From Melieria omissa (lineage: Eukaryota; Arthropoda; Insecta; Diptera; Ulidiidae), in contig OZ020268.1 of assembly GCA_963971225.1 (NCBI GenBank), positions 8,537,532-8,601,531 on the forward strand: DNA of 64,000 nt, given 5' to 3'. The translations under genes and the position numbers were made by a program. Under the pieces are notes generated by a model. The model ran no database searches and had not been told where the DNA came from. It worked only from the letters and a program-made list of their open reading frames with translations. Position 1 is the stretch's first letter. Each line of letters starts with the position of its first letter. This document shows, piece after piece, positions 36,371 through 47,153 of this stretch.

Positions 36371-36691
36371 TTGGGTTCCGGGTCACACCGGCATTGAAGG
36401 GCACGAACGGGCAGACGAGCTGGCAAGGAGGGGAGCTTTCACACCCTTTGTCGGCCCAGAACCTTTTTGTGGGTTGGGAAAAGAAGCTTCCTTCATCCTA
36501 TTGAGAAAGGACGAGACAACCAGCAGGAATCAATACTGGGAAAATCAACCAGGTTTTGAGCATTCAAAGCTGGTTATTGGATCCTACAATAGAAAACGAT
36601 TCGTGGAATGTATAAAAAAAATAATCTTAGGATTATCACGGGAATGCTTACAGGGCATTGTAGATTGAATTATCATCTAACTAAACTAAGA

Positions 36692-37017
36692 ATCTTCTTC
36701 TTGACTTTTTCTTCTTCTTGACTTACGATAGCCCGATTACGAGACTAAGGCCGAGCTACCCGCAACTAACCGTGTTGTGCGTGCGAATTTTTTACAAGGT
36801 TGGAAGGGACCTACAGTTTTATGCCGATTCCGAACGGCGAGTTGGGAGCTTTTTCATAGGCAATTTTTACTCTCAGAGGTTTGCCATTTCCTGCTGAGAG
36901 GACAGCCGCCGAAAGAAAATTGTTTTTTTTTTCTTTTTTTCGGTGTTAGCAGCAACGGAGTATTGAACCTGGGTTCGAGCGTCGCATTTTACTCGCTCGC
37001 TGAGCTCCGTCGACTAC
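36692..37017 (-). mobile_element. tRNA-derived SINE, second insertion in the LINE
   Basis: The minus-strand head GTCGACGGAGCTCAGCGAG and B-box GGTTCAATACTCC match the SINE at 14188-14410, as does the body (TTTCGGCGGCTGTCCTCTCA, AACTCGCCGTTCGGAATCGG). Unlike that copy it continues into AAAACTGTAGGTCCC and a further segment, and ends in AAG-type repeats (36692-36722). It interrupts the LINE between TKLRI and the final CPVLM block. The target duplication is not clear. Confidence 0.8.
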
Positions 37018-38322
37018 AATACATATACTATGAAAATGCCCTGTACTCATGCATAAAAGAAAGAAGCACCTGGGGGACCATCTCATACCGGGTGCAGACT
37101 GGGTATCCAGAGGTTTAGGAAACATACTAAAATTCCTCTCGGATACTCACTGATAGTCTTTGAGGTCCAAGAAGGGGGCACAATAGATCTACTAGGTCAA
37201 TCAGATCTACTACAGTCTACTGCATTATCCCCGTCAATAATAATAATAAAAAATTTAACGGCGTCCTTCCAATTTCAAAATATTGGTTTTTCTCTAAACC
37301 ATTTTTGAATTTTTACACACGCTCAGCACACACCCGGAAATACTTTAGTAAAATAGAGAGTTGAATTGTAAAAACAAAAATAATAATTCTACACTGAGAA
37401 CACCTTGAAAAATTCTTTACGCTACAATCAGCCACTACATCTTCCGCGCAAATTATTCATTTTAATCTGCTAATGTTCTTGGTTCTTTGTACAAAAACCA
37501 CTTGCAAGTATTACTTTCCCCTTCAAGCGGGCTCCATGTGGCCCACTGTGTCTATCACTGTGTGTGCACATTGTGAGTGCATCAGGGCTCGAGACCCCTG
37601 TCATCCATTGTTCCCGTCAAATGGCCAAATAACTCACAAATAATGATTTATTCAAACAACAAAACACATTCCACAACCACAATCAGACACAACGCTGGGC
37701 CCATTATCACAAAAGCTTGTCACAATAGCAACTTGACCCCCGACTCCACGCATGCCGCTACCATCTACCCACTACCCACTGCCCAGTCGCCAGTCCCGCT
37801 GCGCTGCGGCGCATATCATCGCCAGTGATAAATGAAATAATTACGCCGAGCATAAAATTTAACTGTGCGCATTTTTATTTGCCTTTTATTCGTTGTTGGC
37901 AACACGTGCTGTCATGTTATTGTTTTAAATTCACACAAAACCCGCGCAGCGAGCGGCAACCCGAACAGAAAAAAACAAAAGTGAAAACATTTTCATTCCG
38001 GCATTTACAGTGAAAATTAATTACCATATTTATCACGCGGACAATGCCAAAGAGGTGCCGCACATGGCGCGCACAGCGGACCGCCACTGTGAGTGTGGGT
38101 ATGTGCGGCGTGGTGCAAATGGACACGCCATAAACGCAGGAATTACGACGCGTTCGTTCTGCCCTCCACTCGCTGCAGAACTCTTACATAAGAAAACAAA
38201 AAACAAACAACACAGGTGAATAAAAAATTAAACGCCGCAACAAAAAACCTACAATTTCATTCAACCCGGCCCCCTGTCGGCCCAACCACACAATTACAAT
38301 GATTATGCTGACGCACACTCAC

Positions 38323-38973
38323 CGTCCGCATTTCGCTCCAAATACGCCTTGTCCGCATGCAGACCGCCAACGCCGCCGCTCAGCGCGTTTCCGCCGCCGC
38401 CGCCAACGCCCATCAGGCCGTTGTCCATCACAGTGACGCCATGCTTCAGCACCTCGCTGTACTTGCCGCGCACCGCCGCCTCGCCGGCGCCACCGTTTGC
38501 GTTCGTCTTCTGCTGGTGATGCTTGAAATTACTGACCGACGTGTCGTCGCCGCCGCCCACGTCCGTGCCGCCAGCCACCGTTGTGGTGGCATGCTCCATG
38601 CCCGGCGTCAGCTGGTCCGCCACGTCCAGGTGGTGGTGATGGTGGCGATGATGCGTCGGACTAATGGCCTTGAAGCGCTTGTAAAGGCAGCACGTGATCA
38701 TTGCGAGGAACACGGACACGCTCAGCAGACCCAGCGCCATCAGCGAAATCACAATTATCAAATTGCCCTGCAGCAGCAGATCGCGCGCGCCCGGCTTCTG
38801 CACCAGCAGACTCATCTGCACCGCGTCCTTGCCGCCCGCATTCTCCGCCAGGCAGGTGTAGACGCCCTCGTCGCTCTTCTCCGCGCCCAGTATGGTCAGC
38901 CGCGAGATGAACACGTCGCGGCCGAACTCCTTCTCCTTGGACTGCTCGTCGCGCAGCAGCTGTATGTACACGC

Positions 38974-39004
<31 letters not shown>

Positions 39005-40068
39005 GGCGCCGCTCGCCGAGTTGGCGCGATACATCTGCTTGTTGTAGTCCCAGGCGATGAGAGTGTTGGGCGAGGCGTGCACGCGGCACACCAACGTCAC
39101 ATTCTCCTTGGACGTGTTAATGGAAGCGCCGCGCGCCGGGTAGATTATGCGCGGCTTGCAGGCGAACGCCTCCGGCTGGTCCTCGACCCACAGCATGCCG
39201 CGCAGGTGCGCCGGGTAGTAGCAGGCGGTGGGCGGCGTGTACAGTTTGCGCTTCAGCACAAAGTCGCGAAAGATCTGCAGCTCGCAGGTGCAGTTCCAGG
39301 GATTCTGATCGAGCGACAGCGCTGTCAGTCGCTTCACGCCCTCGAAGCTCTCCTTGCGCAGGAAGCTCAGCCGATTGCCGTCCAAATAGATCTGCGACAG
39401 CAGCGGCACATTGACGAACGCCTGCGTGCCGATGCGCGTCAGCCGATTGTGCTTCAGCTCGACCTTGTGCAGGTACTTGAGATTCTGGAAGACGCCGTCG
39501 CCCAGCACCTCCAGCTGGTTGCCGTTCAGTACGAGCGCGCGCACCTTGACGAGTCGCGCAAACAAGTTCGGCTGAAGCGAGCGCAGCAAATTGTTGGACA
39601 GATCCACCTCGATCAGAATTTCCAGCTGCGTGAAGGTGCGCGGATCGATTTGCTGCAACGAACTGTTGCGTATGTACAGCTTGTGCAGGTTGTGCAGCTG
39701 TGCGTTGAGGAAGGCGTTCTGCTCCAGGTAGGGAATGCGATTGAAGGACAGATCCAGCACCTGCACCTCGGAGCTGAGATTCTCCGGCACTGCGGCCAGA
39801 CTCAGATTCTTGCAGTCGGCCGTCTTCTTGCCCGAATTCCACTTGCAGTGACAGTCGCCGCAGTCCATCAGCCAGTCGGCGTGCACTGCAGCGGGTGACA
39901 TTGCGCACAACAACAACAACAGCAGGAGCTTGCGACTAACGCCGGCTGCAAGGAGGCGATCCGCGGGCGCTGTGGTGCAATGCGCTGCGCGGCCGAGAAT
40001 GCTTTGATGCGGTTGATGGGTGTGTAGTTGTTGTTGTTTTTGTGGTATGTCTGTGCTGATTGCTGCGC

Positions 40069-40099
<31 letters not shown>

Positions 40100-40369
40100 T
40101 CGGGCTGTATAAAGCCGCAAGCGTTCAACGTCGACTGCTGCTTGATATTCCTGCTGCTGTTGTTGTTCTTTGAACTGTTGTTGCAACGTTAACTCGTGAC
40201 GAGATTTTCGCTCGGGAGTGTACAAATTTTCGTCGTCTTTCTCCACTTCTAGCAGCTGTTGTTGCACTCGCTGCTCCTCGTGTTGGGCTGCTTGCGTTAT
40301 TTGTTGTTGTTGTTGTTGCTGTTGTTGGCGTCGTCTTTGCTGCTGGCGTTTATTGCCTGGAATTTTCAT
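38323..40369 (-). CDS. Kekkon-family receptor, large exon, downstream copy
   Basis: Identical in sequence to the exon at 41662-43708 and directly upstream of the intron leading to the tail exon, so its donor (GTGAGT) faces the acceptor at 29745. Only 80 bp of its own leader remain before the duplication junction; beyond lies a LINE 3' fragment and a duplicate of intron sequence. It therefore lacks the upstream promoter region that the other copy has, and no splice acceptor precedes its start. It could be skipped as intron sequence by transcripts starting at the upstream copy, or read from a cryptic promoter. Joined to the tail exon it predicts the same 989-residue protein. If the duplication is an assembly error, this and the other copy are one exon. 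Confidence 0.8.
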
Positions 40370-40449
40370 GTTTTGTTTTCACATTCGTTGTCTTTCCACG
40401 CACGACACATGTACGAACGGGCACCGCCCCGCCCCTACACCACCACCAG

Positions 40450-40589
40450 AGGTTTAGGAAACATACTAAAATTCCTCTCGGATACTCACTGATAGTCTTT
40501 GAGGTCCAAGAAGGGGGCACAATAGATCTACTAGGTCAATCAGATCTACTACAGTCTACTGCATTATCCCCGTCAATAATAATAATAAA
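40450..40589 (+). mobile_element. LINE 3' end carried by the duplication
   Basis: An exact copy of 37111-37250: the last codons of the LINE frame (RGLGNILKFLSDTH), its short 3' UTR and TAA tail. Here it abuts kekkon leader sequence, so it did not arrive by retrotransposition but as part of the 3.3-kb duplication. Confidence 0.95.
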
Positions 40590-41661
40590 AAATTTAACGG
40601 CGTCCTTCCAATTTCAAAATATTGGTTTTTCTCTAAACCATTTTTGAATTTTTACACACGCTCAGCACACACCCGGAAATACTTTAGTAAAATAGAGAGT
40701 TGAATTGTAAAAACAAAAATAATAATTCTACACTGAGAACACCTTGAAAAATTCTTTACGCTACAATCAGCCACTACATCTTCCGCGCAAATTATTCATT
40801 TTAATCTGCTAATGTTCTTGGTTCTTTGTACAAAAACCACTTGCAAGTATTACTTTCCCCTTCAAGCGGGCTCCATGTGGCCCACTGTGTCTATCACTGT
40901 GTGTGCACATTGTGAGTGCATCAGGGCTCGAGACCCCTGTCATCCATTGTTCCCGTCAAATGGCCAAATAACTCACAAATAATGATTTATTCAAACAACA
41001 AAACACATTCCACAACCACAATCAGACACAACGCTGGGCCCATTATCACAAAAGCTTGTCACAATAGCAACTTGACCCCCGACTCCACGCATGCCGCTAC
41101 CATCTACCCACTACCCACTGCCCAGTCGCCAGTCCCGCTGCGCTGCGGCGCATATCATCGCCAGTGATAAATGAAATAATTACGCCGAGCATAAAATTTA
41201 ACTGTGCGCATTTTTATTTGCCTTTTATTCGTTGTTGGCAACACGTGCTGTCATGTTATTGTTTTAAATTCACACAAAACCCGCGCAGCGAGCGGCAACC
41301 CGAACAGAAAAAAACAAAAGTGAAAACATTTTCATTCCGGCATTTACAGTGAAAATTAATTACCATATTTATCACGCGGACAATGCCAAAGAGGTGCCGC
41401 ACATGGCGCGCACAGCGGACCGCCACTGTGAGTGTGGGTATGTGCGGCGTGGTGCAAATGGACACGCCATAAACGCAGGAATTACGACGCGTTCGTTCTG
41501 CCCTCCACTCGCTGCAGAACTCTTACATAAGAAAACAAAAAACAAACAACACAGGTGAATAAAAAATTAAACGCCGCAACAAAAAACCTACAATTTCATT
41601 CAACCCGGCCCCCTGTCGGCCCAACCACACAATTACAATGATTATGCTGACGCACACTCAC

Positions 41662-42312
41662 CGTCCGCATTTCGCTCCAAATACGCCTTGTCCGCATGCA
41701 GACCGCCAACGCCGCCGCTCAGCGCGTTTCCGCCGCCGCCGCCAACGCCCATCAGGCCGTTGTCCATCACAGTGACGCCATGCTTCAGCACCTCGCTGTA
41801 CTTGCCGCGCACCGCCGCCTCGCCGGCGCCACCGTTTGCGTTCGTCTTCTGCTGGTGATGCTTGAAATTACTGACCGACGTGTCGTCGCCGCCGCCCACG
41901 TCCGTGCCGCCAGCCACCGTTGTGGTGGCATGCTCCATGCCCGGCGTCAGCTGGTCCGCCACGTCCAGGTGGTGGTGATGGTGGCGATGATGCGTCGGAC
42001 TAATGGCCTTGAAGCGCTTGTAAAGGCAGCACGTGATCATTGCGAGGAACACGGACACGCTCAGCAGACCCAGCGCCATCAGCGAAATCACAATTATCAA
42101 ATTGCCCTGCAGCAGCAGATCGCGCGCGCCCGGCTTCTGCACCAGCAGACTCATCTGCACCGCGTCCTTGCCGCCCGCATTCTCCGCCAGGCAGGTGTAG
42201 ACGCCCTCGTCGCTCTTCTCCGCGCCCAGTATGGTCAGCCGCGAGATGAACACGTCGCGGCCGAACTCCTTCTCCTTGGACTGCTCGTCGCGCAGCAGCT
42301 GTATGTACACGC

Positions 42313-42343
<31 letters not shown>

Positions 42344-43407
42344 GGCGCCGCTCGCCGAGTTGGCGCGATACATCTGCTTGTTGTAGTCCCAGGCGATGAG
42401 AGTGTTGGGCGAGGCGTGCACGCGGCACACCAACGTCACATTCTCCTTGGACGTGTTAATGGAAGCGCCGCGCGCCGGGTAGATTATGCGCGGCTTGCAG
42501 GCGAACGCCTCCGGCTGGTCCTCGACCCACAGCATGCCGCGCAGGTGCGCCGGGTAGTAGCAGGCGGTGGGCGGCGTGTACAGTTTGCGCTTCAGCACAA
42601 AGTCGCGAAAGATCTGCAGCTCGCAGGTGCAGTTCCAGGGATTCTGATCGAGCGACAGCGCTGTCAGTCGCTTCACGCCCTCGAAGCTCTCCTTGCGCAG
42701 GAAGCTCAGCCGATTGCCGTCCAAATAGATCTGCGACAGCAGCGGCACATTGACGAACGCCTGCGTGCCGATGCGCGTCAGCCGATTGTGCTTCAGCTCG
42801 ACCTTGTGCAGGTACTTGAGATTCTGGAAGACGCCGTCGCCCAGCACCTCCAGCTGGTTGCCGTTCAGTACGAGCGCGCGCACCTTGACGAGTCGCGCAA
42901 ACAAGTTCGGCTGAAGCGAGCGCAGCAAATTGTTGGACAGATCCACCTCGATCAGAATTTCCAGCTGCGTGAAGGTGCGCGGATCGATTTGCTGCAACGA
43001 ACTGTTGCGTATGTACAGCTTGTGCAGGTTGTGCAGCTGTGCGTTGAGGAAGGCGTTCTGCTCCAGGTAGGGAATGCGATTGAAGGACAGATCCAGCACC
43101 TGCACCTCGGAGCTGAGATTCTCCGGCACTGCGGCCAGACTCAGATTCTTGCAGTCGGCCGTCTTCTTGCCCGAATTCCACTTGCAGTGACAGTCGCCGC
43201 AGTCCATCAGCCAGTCGGCGTGCACTGCAGCGGGTGACATTGCGCACAACAACAACAACAGCAGGAGCTTGCGACTAACGCCGGCTGCAAGGAGGCGATC
43301 CGCGGGCGCTGTGGTGCAATGCGCTGCGCGGCCGAGAATGCTTTGATGCGGTTGATGGGTGTGTAGTTGTTGTTGTTTTTGTGGTATGTCTGTGCTGATT
43401 GCTGCGC

Positions 43408-43438
<31 letters not shown>

Positions 43439-43708
43439 TCGGGCTGTATAAAGCCGCAAGCGTTCAACGTCGACTGCTGCTTGATATTCCTGCTGCTGTT
43501 GTTGTTCTTTGAACTGTTGTTGCAACGTTAACTCGTGACGAGATTTTCGCTCGGGAGTGTACAAATTTTCGTCGTCTTTCTCCACTTCTAGCAGCTGTTG
43601 TTGCACTCGCTGCTCCTCGTGTTGGGCTGCTTGCGTTATTTGTTGTTGTTGTTGTTGCTGTTGTTGGCGTCGTCTTTGCTGCTGGCGTTTATTGCCTGGA
43701 ATTTTCAT
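41662..43708 (-). CDS. Kekkon-family LRR-Ig transmembrane receptor, large exon
   Basis: Type I membrane receptor of the insect Kekkon family, whose members modulate EGFR, BMP or neurotrophin-type signalling at the cell surface. Residues: Gln-rich N-terminal extension (1-140), hydrophobic signal segment (147-164, cleavage likely after VHA164), LRRNT with C170, C173, C175 and C186, LRRs from 203 to 355 (LDLSFNRI, VDLSNNLL, LVLNGNQL, VELKHNRL, IYLDGNRL), LRRCT with C360, C362, C383 and C404, an Ig domain with C428, W440 and DEGVYTC (C506), and a membrane segment (about 533-561). The tail continues to D682, where GTGAGT splices to 29744. The ATG has a stop four codons upstream and a good AAACATG context. 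Met157 would destroy the signal, so Met1 is the likely start despite the odd extension. I lean to Kek6 over Kek5 from memory of the LRR/Ig sequence. The 513-codon plus frame is its antisense shadow. Confidence 0.9.
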
Positions 43709-45300
43709 GTTTTGTTTTCACATTCGTTGTCTTTCCACGCACGACACATGTACGAACGGGCACCGCCCCGCCCCTACACCACCACCAGCACGACGACCAC
43801 CAGTTCCACCGCCGCTGCGTCAACACCAGCGCTTTTGCCTCTTGTTTTCGCACAACGCCTGCGGACACACATAAGCGACGCACTGTTCTCGGCTCTATTT
43901 GCTGCTCGCGATGCGACTTGTGCTCTTGTTGTTGTTGTTGCTGTTGGCAGATTTGTTCAAGTTGAATTGTTTGCGCCTATGTCTCCGTTGTCTTCGCGTC
44001 GTTCCCTATGTCCCCTTTGTTGTTTGTGCAGCGCTGATGTTTGTTTTGTGTTGTTCGGCTCGTTATCCAGCTGCTGCTAGTGTTTCGAGTAATTGCAATT
44101 GTTGTTGCTGATGACACAAACCTGCTTAACTTTTTTTTGGCACTTTTGACTGCACAACGCCGGAAACCATTTTGCCACCACATGGAAAATACCGAAAATT
44201 GGGAGCTCGCCAGCGTCGCTGTCACTCAGCTGTTGCAACTCGCAATGTGACAGCTGCAACAACAACAACAACCATGCCAACATGCGAGCATGTGCAGCAC
44301 GGCAAAGAATGTGAAAAATGCTCGCTTTTCAGAGACGTAAGCGAGACGTGCACACACGCGCGCGCGCAGTTCGTAGATGTGGCAGCAGCGACCTGCGGCC
44401 GTAGTGGGTGAACGCTGTTCGCTGCCGCTTCGCCTCGGTCTTTATTCACGCTCGACTGAACGTTGGCCGGAATTCGTTGGTTTCGGTCGGTTGGAAGGTT
44501 CGTTGATTTTGTGGTGGGGCTAATGTTGCTGTTGTTATTACTGTTATTGTTAGTTTTGTTGGTGTTGTTGCTGCGCAAACTTATGTTCGCCTTGACGCAG
44601 CAGTTGTCGGGATGTAGTCAGCGGAAATAATTCACTATTGTGCGCGCGGCACAAAGCGGCACGCGACAGCACGTATTTCCTCTTTGCTGCCGTTTGTTGT
44701 TGCTTGCAATTTGTTGTTGCCTAGACTGGAGTCGGAGTTGGGGCCGCCGCTGTCACACTTGCCCACACGCGCGTACACTTTGTTGTGCCGACCGGCCACT
44801 GTTACTGCTTCCGCTTTCGTTCCACGCTTCACTGCTGCTGCTTCTTCTCCTCTTCTTCGTTTGATTTTTGGTTTTTTTCTTTGGACAACGTTGAAATATT
44901 TGTATTTATATTTATTTTCGTTGTTCCTGCTGTTGCTGCTTCTTCTTATTCCACTTGTCAACGTTATTGCTGTGATTATTGCTTGCTGCTGCTGGACCAC
45001 AATTCTGGTCGGCGTCCGTTGGCTGTCGTTTCTGCTTCGGTTTTCGACTGCTGCTGTTATGTTGCCTACTGTTGCCGCAGTCGCCGTGTCCGTTGCTGTT
45101 GTTCGTGTTGCCTTTGTTGTTGGTGTTCTTGTTGCTTTTGTAATGTCTCCATTGTTGTTGAACGCCTTAAAATGGTGAGGCACAATGACTCTGCTCGCCT
45201 CACTTTCAGCCGACGCACGAGTGTTTACACATGCGACAGCCTACCGCCTCGACGCTCGAGCCCGCCGCTGCGTAGCTTGAGTCCTTAAGCTAATGTCGTG
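43709..45300 (-). promoter_or_regulatory. Probable kekkon 5' leader and promoter region
   Basis: The sequence immediately upstream of the outer kekkon copy is GC-richer than the surroundings and, on the sense (minus) strand, full of CAA/CAG runs, as is common in fly 5' leaders. An initiator-like TCAGTC is at 44459-44454, without a clear DPE. The minus frames at 44222-44578 and 44635-45183 are Asn/Thr/Ala low-complexity and could be upstream ORFs or chance. The transcription start is not determined. Confidence 0.3.
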
Positions 45301-46090
45301 TGTGGATTGTGTTTTCCTGACATTTTTCTTAAGCATTTCTTGTGCTCTTACTTGGCGCTCGAATGTTGCCTGTCTGCCATTGTTGCTAGTATTATTTTTG
45401 CCGCTGTTATTGTTGTATTTGTTATTACTGGAGCTATTGTCGTTGTCGTTAACATTTAAGTCTTCTTGATGCCGGTTTGCTCCATGGCAAAGTCCTTATT
45501 TTTGTCAAGCTGTTTGCCTTCCTGTGCACTCCTTTCAGCTCTCACGCACACACACACACACTCGCACACATATGCCAAGTGCTCCACGTCGACTTCCTTT
45601 ATTTCTCGTCCGTTGCCTGAAATGTAAAAAAATGAAACACAGAATTATTGCATATTTCATTGTTATTGTTGCATTTTATATTTCTCCTTCACATGCTGAA
45701 AGACGACATCATAACTACAGACATGTACGTGTATGTGTGAATGTAAGAATGTGTATGTGAAAAACGGAAATGGGGGACGTACTGTCAATTGAAAGTAAAA
45801 TGTAATTTCTCACATTAAAAAATCATTTTACGAAAAGAGTTGCCAACTTGGTCGGAACTCACTGGATTTCATACAATGACAATGGATGGGGAAGTGGGGA
45901 TAATTCCATTAAAAGTTGTTCATGTGGAGTTCAAGTGTGACGTGACGCCGTGCATTTCTCGCATTTGTCGCATTTATGCACTGAAGCGTTTTGGAAAACT
46001 CATCGTATCACTGTCTATGCTTTAAGATTAAGATTAAGAAAGCAAGCTTTAAGACAACATGTATACAACAACAACAATAAGTATGTAACT
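45301..46090. other. Non-coding stretch, no gene seen
   Basis: It contains a CA microsatellite at about 45545-45565. The short frames here (60-83 codons) have no domain. Confidence 0.4.
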
Positions 46091-47153
46091 TTAACCCTTC
46101 TGTCAATACGAAAGTACATGGGTACCTTTTGCATTTTTGAAGTAAAAATATCCTACTTTAGGCCAAAGAACGCTATGCTGATATTTTTAGTATATTCCTA
46201 AAATTAATTTCCTATCTATTAGATAACTTTTATAAAAAGAAATCTTTTTCTGGATAGCTTTTAGAACCGATTTTAGAACACTACCCCTTTGTTCTATACG
46301 AAGGTACCCGGTTATCTTCATACAAAATTCAGTAAAATAACACAGTTTCAACATGAAATTACTCGTTTATATTCGAATGAACCCCATTTTAAATTTGAAA
46401 TCATAGTTGTATTCAAATATAAGTTGAAGTTAGGACCTCCGATCGAAGTTACGGATGCTACTCCAAGATGTTCTACCTTTTGCAAGGAGAAATGTCAGGG
46501 GACAACCCGAGACCAAATCTTTCGCATAGCACAAATATCACTTGACGTTTTGGCTAAAATGTTAACTCATTTCATACTAAAAATGGTACGTTCAATATTT
46601 GCAACTTGGCTGCATATATTATTCGCAGCATACATAAATAAGATACCACAAAAAAGGTCAGAGGCCATGGAGAGTATCTTGAGAAGGTAACGTGAGGGGA
46701 TATTGGTGGTTCAAACTCTCCAAGTAATTGCTAGCTACAAAAGTTATGGGTGGTATGCAAAACGCCTCCTAAAATGAAATCCTGTGTGCGCCGCTGATGC
46801 CAAAAACTCAGAATAGACAAAAAAAAATACCCTTATTATCACAATTTTTACACTAAAAACAGGTTTCAAACAGTTTCCGGAGCACAGAAACCCTTATGTT
46901 CGTTTATGCAAGCGTCAGCACGAACAAAACGAAACTCACACATCCGGCCAAACGCCCATGAGTCATGCTATATCTGTTCCGATCAACGTAAGCAATAACG
47001 TAAATCACGAAAATGCTAAAATTATCGCATTATTAAAATGTATTTAATATTTTTAACTTAATTTATCAATAAATACGGTTCTTTTATACGCCAACAACGA
47101 TTTTTTTAATTTGTGCGCTATTATTTTCACTTTTCCCATACAAATTGTATGAA

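Larger units (their letters stand above)
35640..37250 (+). mobile_element. 5'-truncated LINE with RNase H, split by SINEs
   Basis: The parts read in order as one LINE ORF2 end. RNase H begins IRYSESTAKHTTIFQAKIYAIE, then ILSDSHAAIKAL, then (after a SINE) WVPGHTGIEGHERADELARR. This is followed by TGMLTGHCRLNYHLTKLRI with frameshifts, then (after a second SINE) CPVLMHKRKKHLGD and WVSRGLGNILKFLSDTH with a stop. The 3' UTR is short and ends in a TAA-repeat tail (37237-37250). Asp and the His-Gly-Ala-type RNase H context are visible, but stops and frameshifts make it inactive. It lies antisense to kekkon, in the intron. The last 140 bp form the left end of the duplicated segment. Confidence 0.85.
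29745..38322 (-). other. Kekkon intron, about 8.6 kb
   Basis: Donor GTGAGT at 38322-38317 and acceptor TTGCAG ending at 29745. The splice phases agree and the exons on both sides belong to one receptor. The intron holds a 1-kb tetranucleotide array (30610-31665), a plus-strand LINE (about 35640-37250) broken by SINEs, and a diverged SINE at about 34915. From 32900 to 34300 the sequence is GC-richer and unique-looking, in contrast to the repeats, and might contain regulatory elements. Short frames inside the intron (for example 33954-34151) have no support. Confidence 0.8.
37111..43788. repeat. Exact 3,339-bp tandem duplication of the kekkon large exon
   Basis: 37111-40449 and 40450-43788 are direct copies with no difference that I could find, including the 688-codon frame. 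The junction at 40449/40450 joins the kekkon leader (ACCACCACCAG) to the LINE end (AGGTTTAGGAAAC). CCAG is shared by both original breakpoints (37107-37110 and 43785-43788), a 4-bp microhomology. The left breakpoint is in frame in the LINE at 37111, so 37111 is the ancestral junction and 40450 the new one. This is either a very young duplication or an assembly duplication. Confidence 0.95.

Noticed and set aside
38357..39898. 513-codon plus-strand frame, repeated at 41696-43237
   Set aside because: It is the antisense of the kekkon exon; codon bias of the GC-rich gene keeps it open. The minus frame has signal, LRR, Ig and membrane motifs, this one has none.
44635..45183. 182-codon minus-strand frame upstream of kekkon
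   Set aside because: Thr/Ala/Asn/Arg low-complexity from CAA/CAG repeats; more likely leader sequence than a protein, though an upstream ORF cannot be excluded.
46289..46690. 133-codon frame as a transposase of the TTAA element
   Set aside because: No piggyBac catalytic Asp pattern or other transposase motif can be seen, and it is too short.
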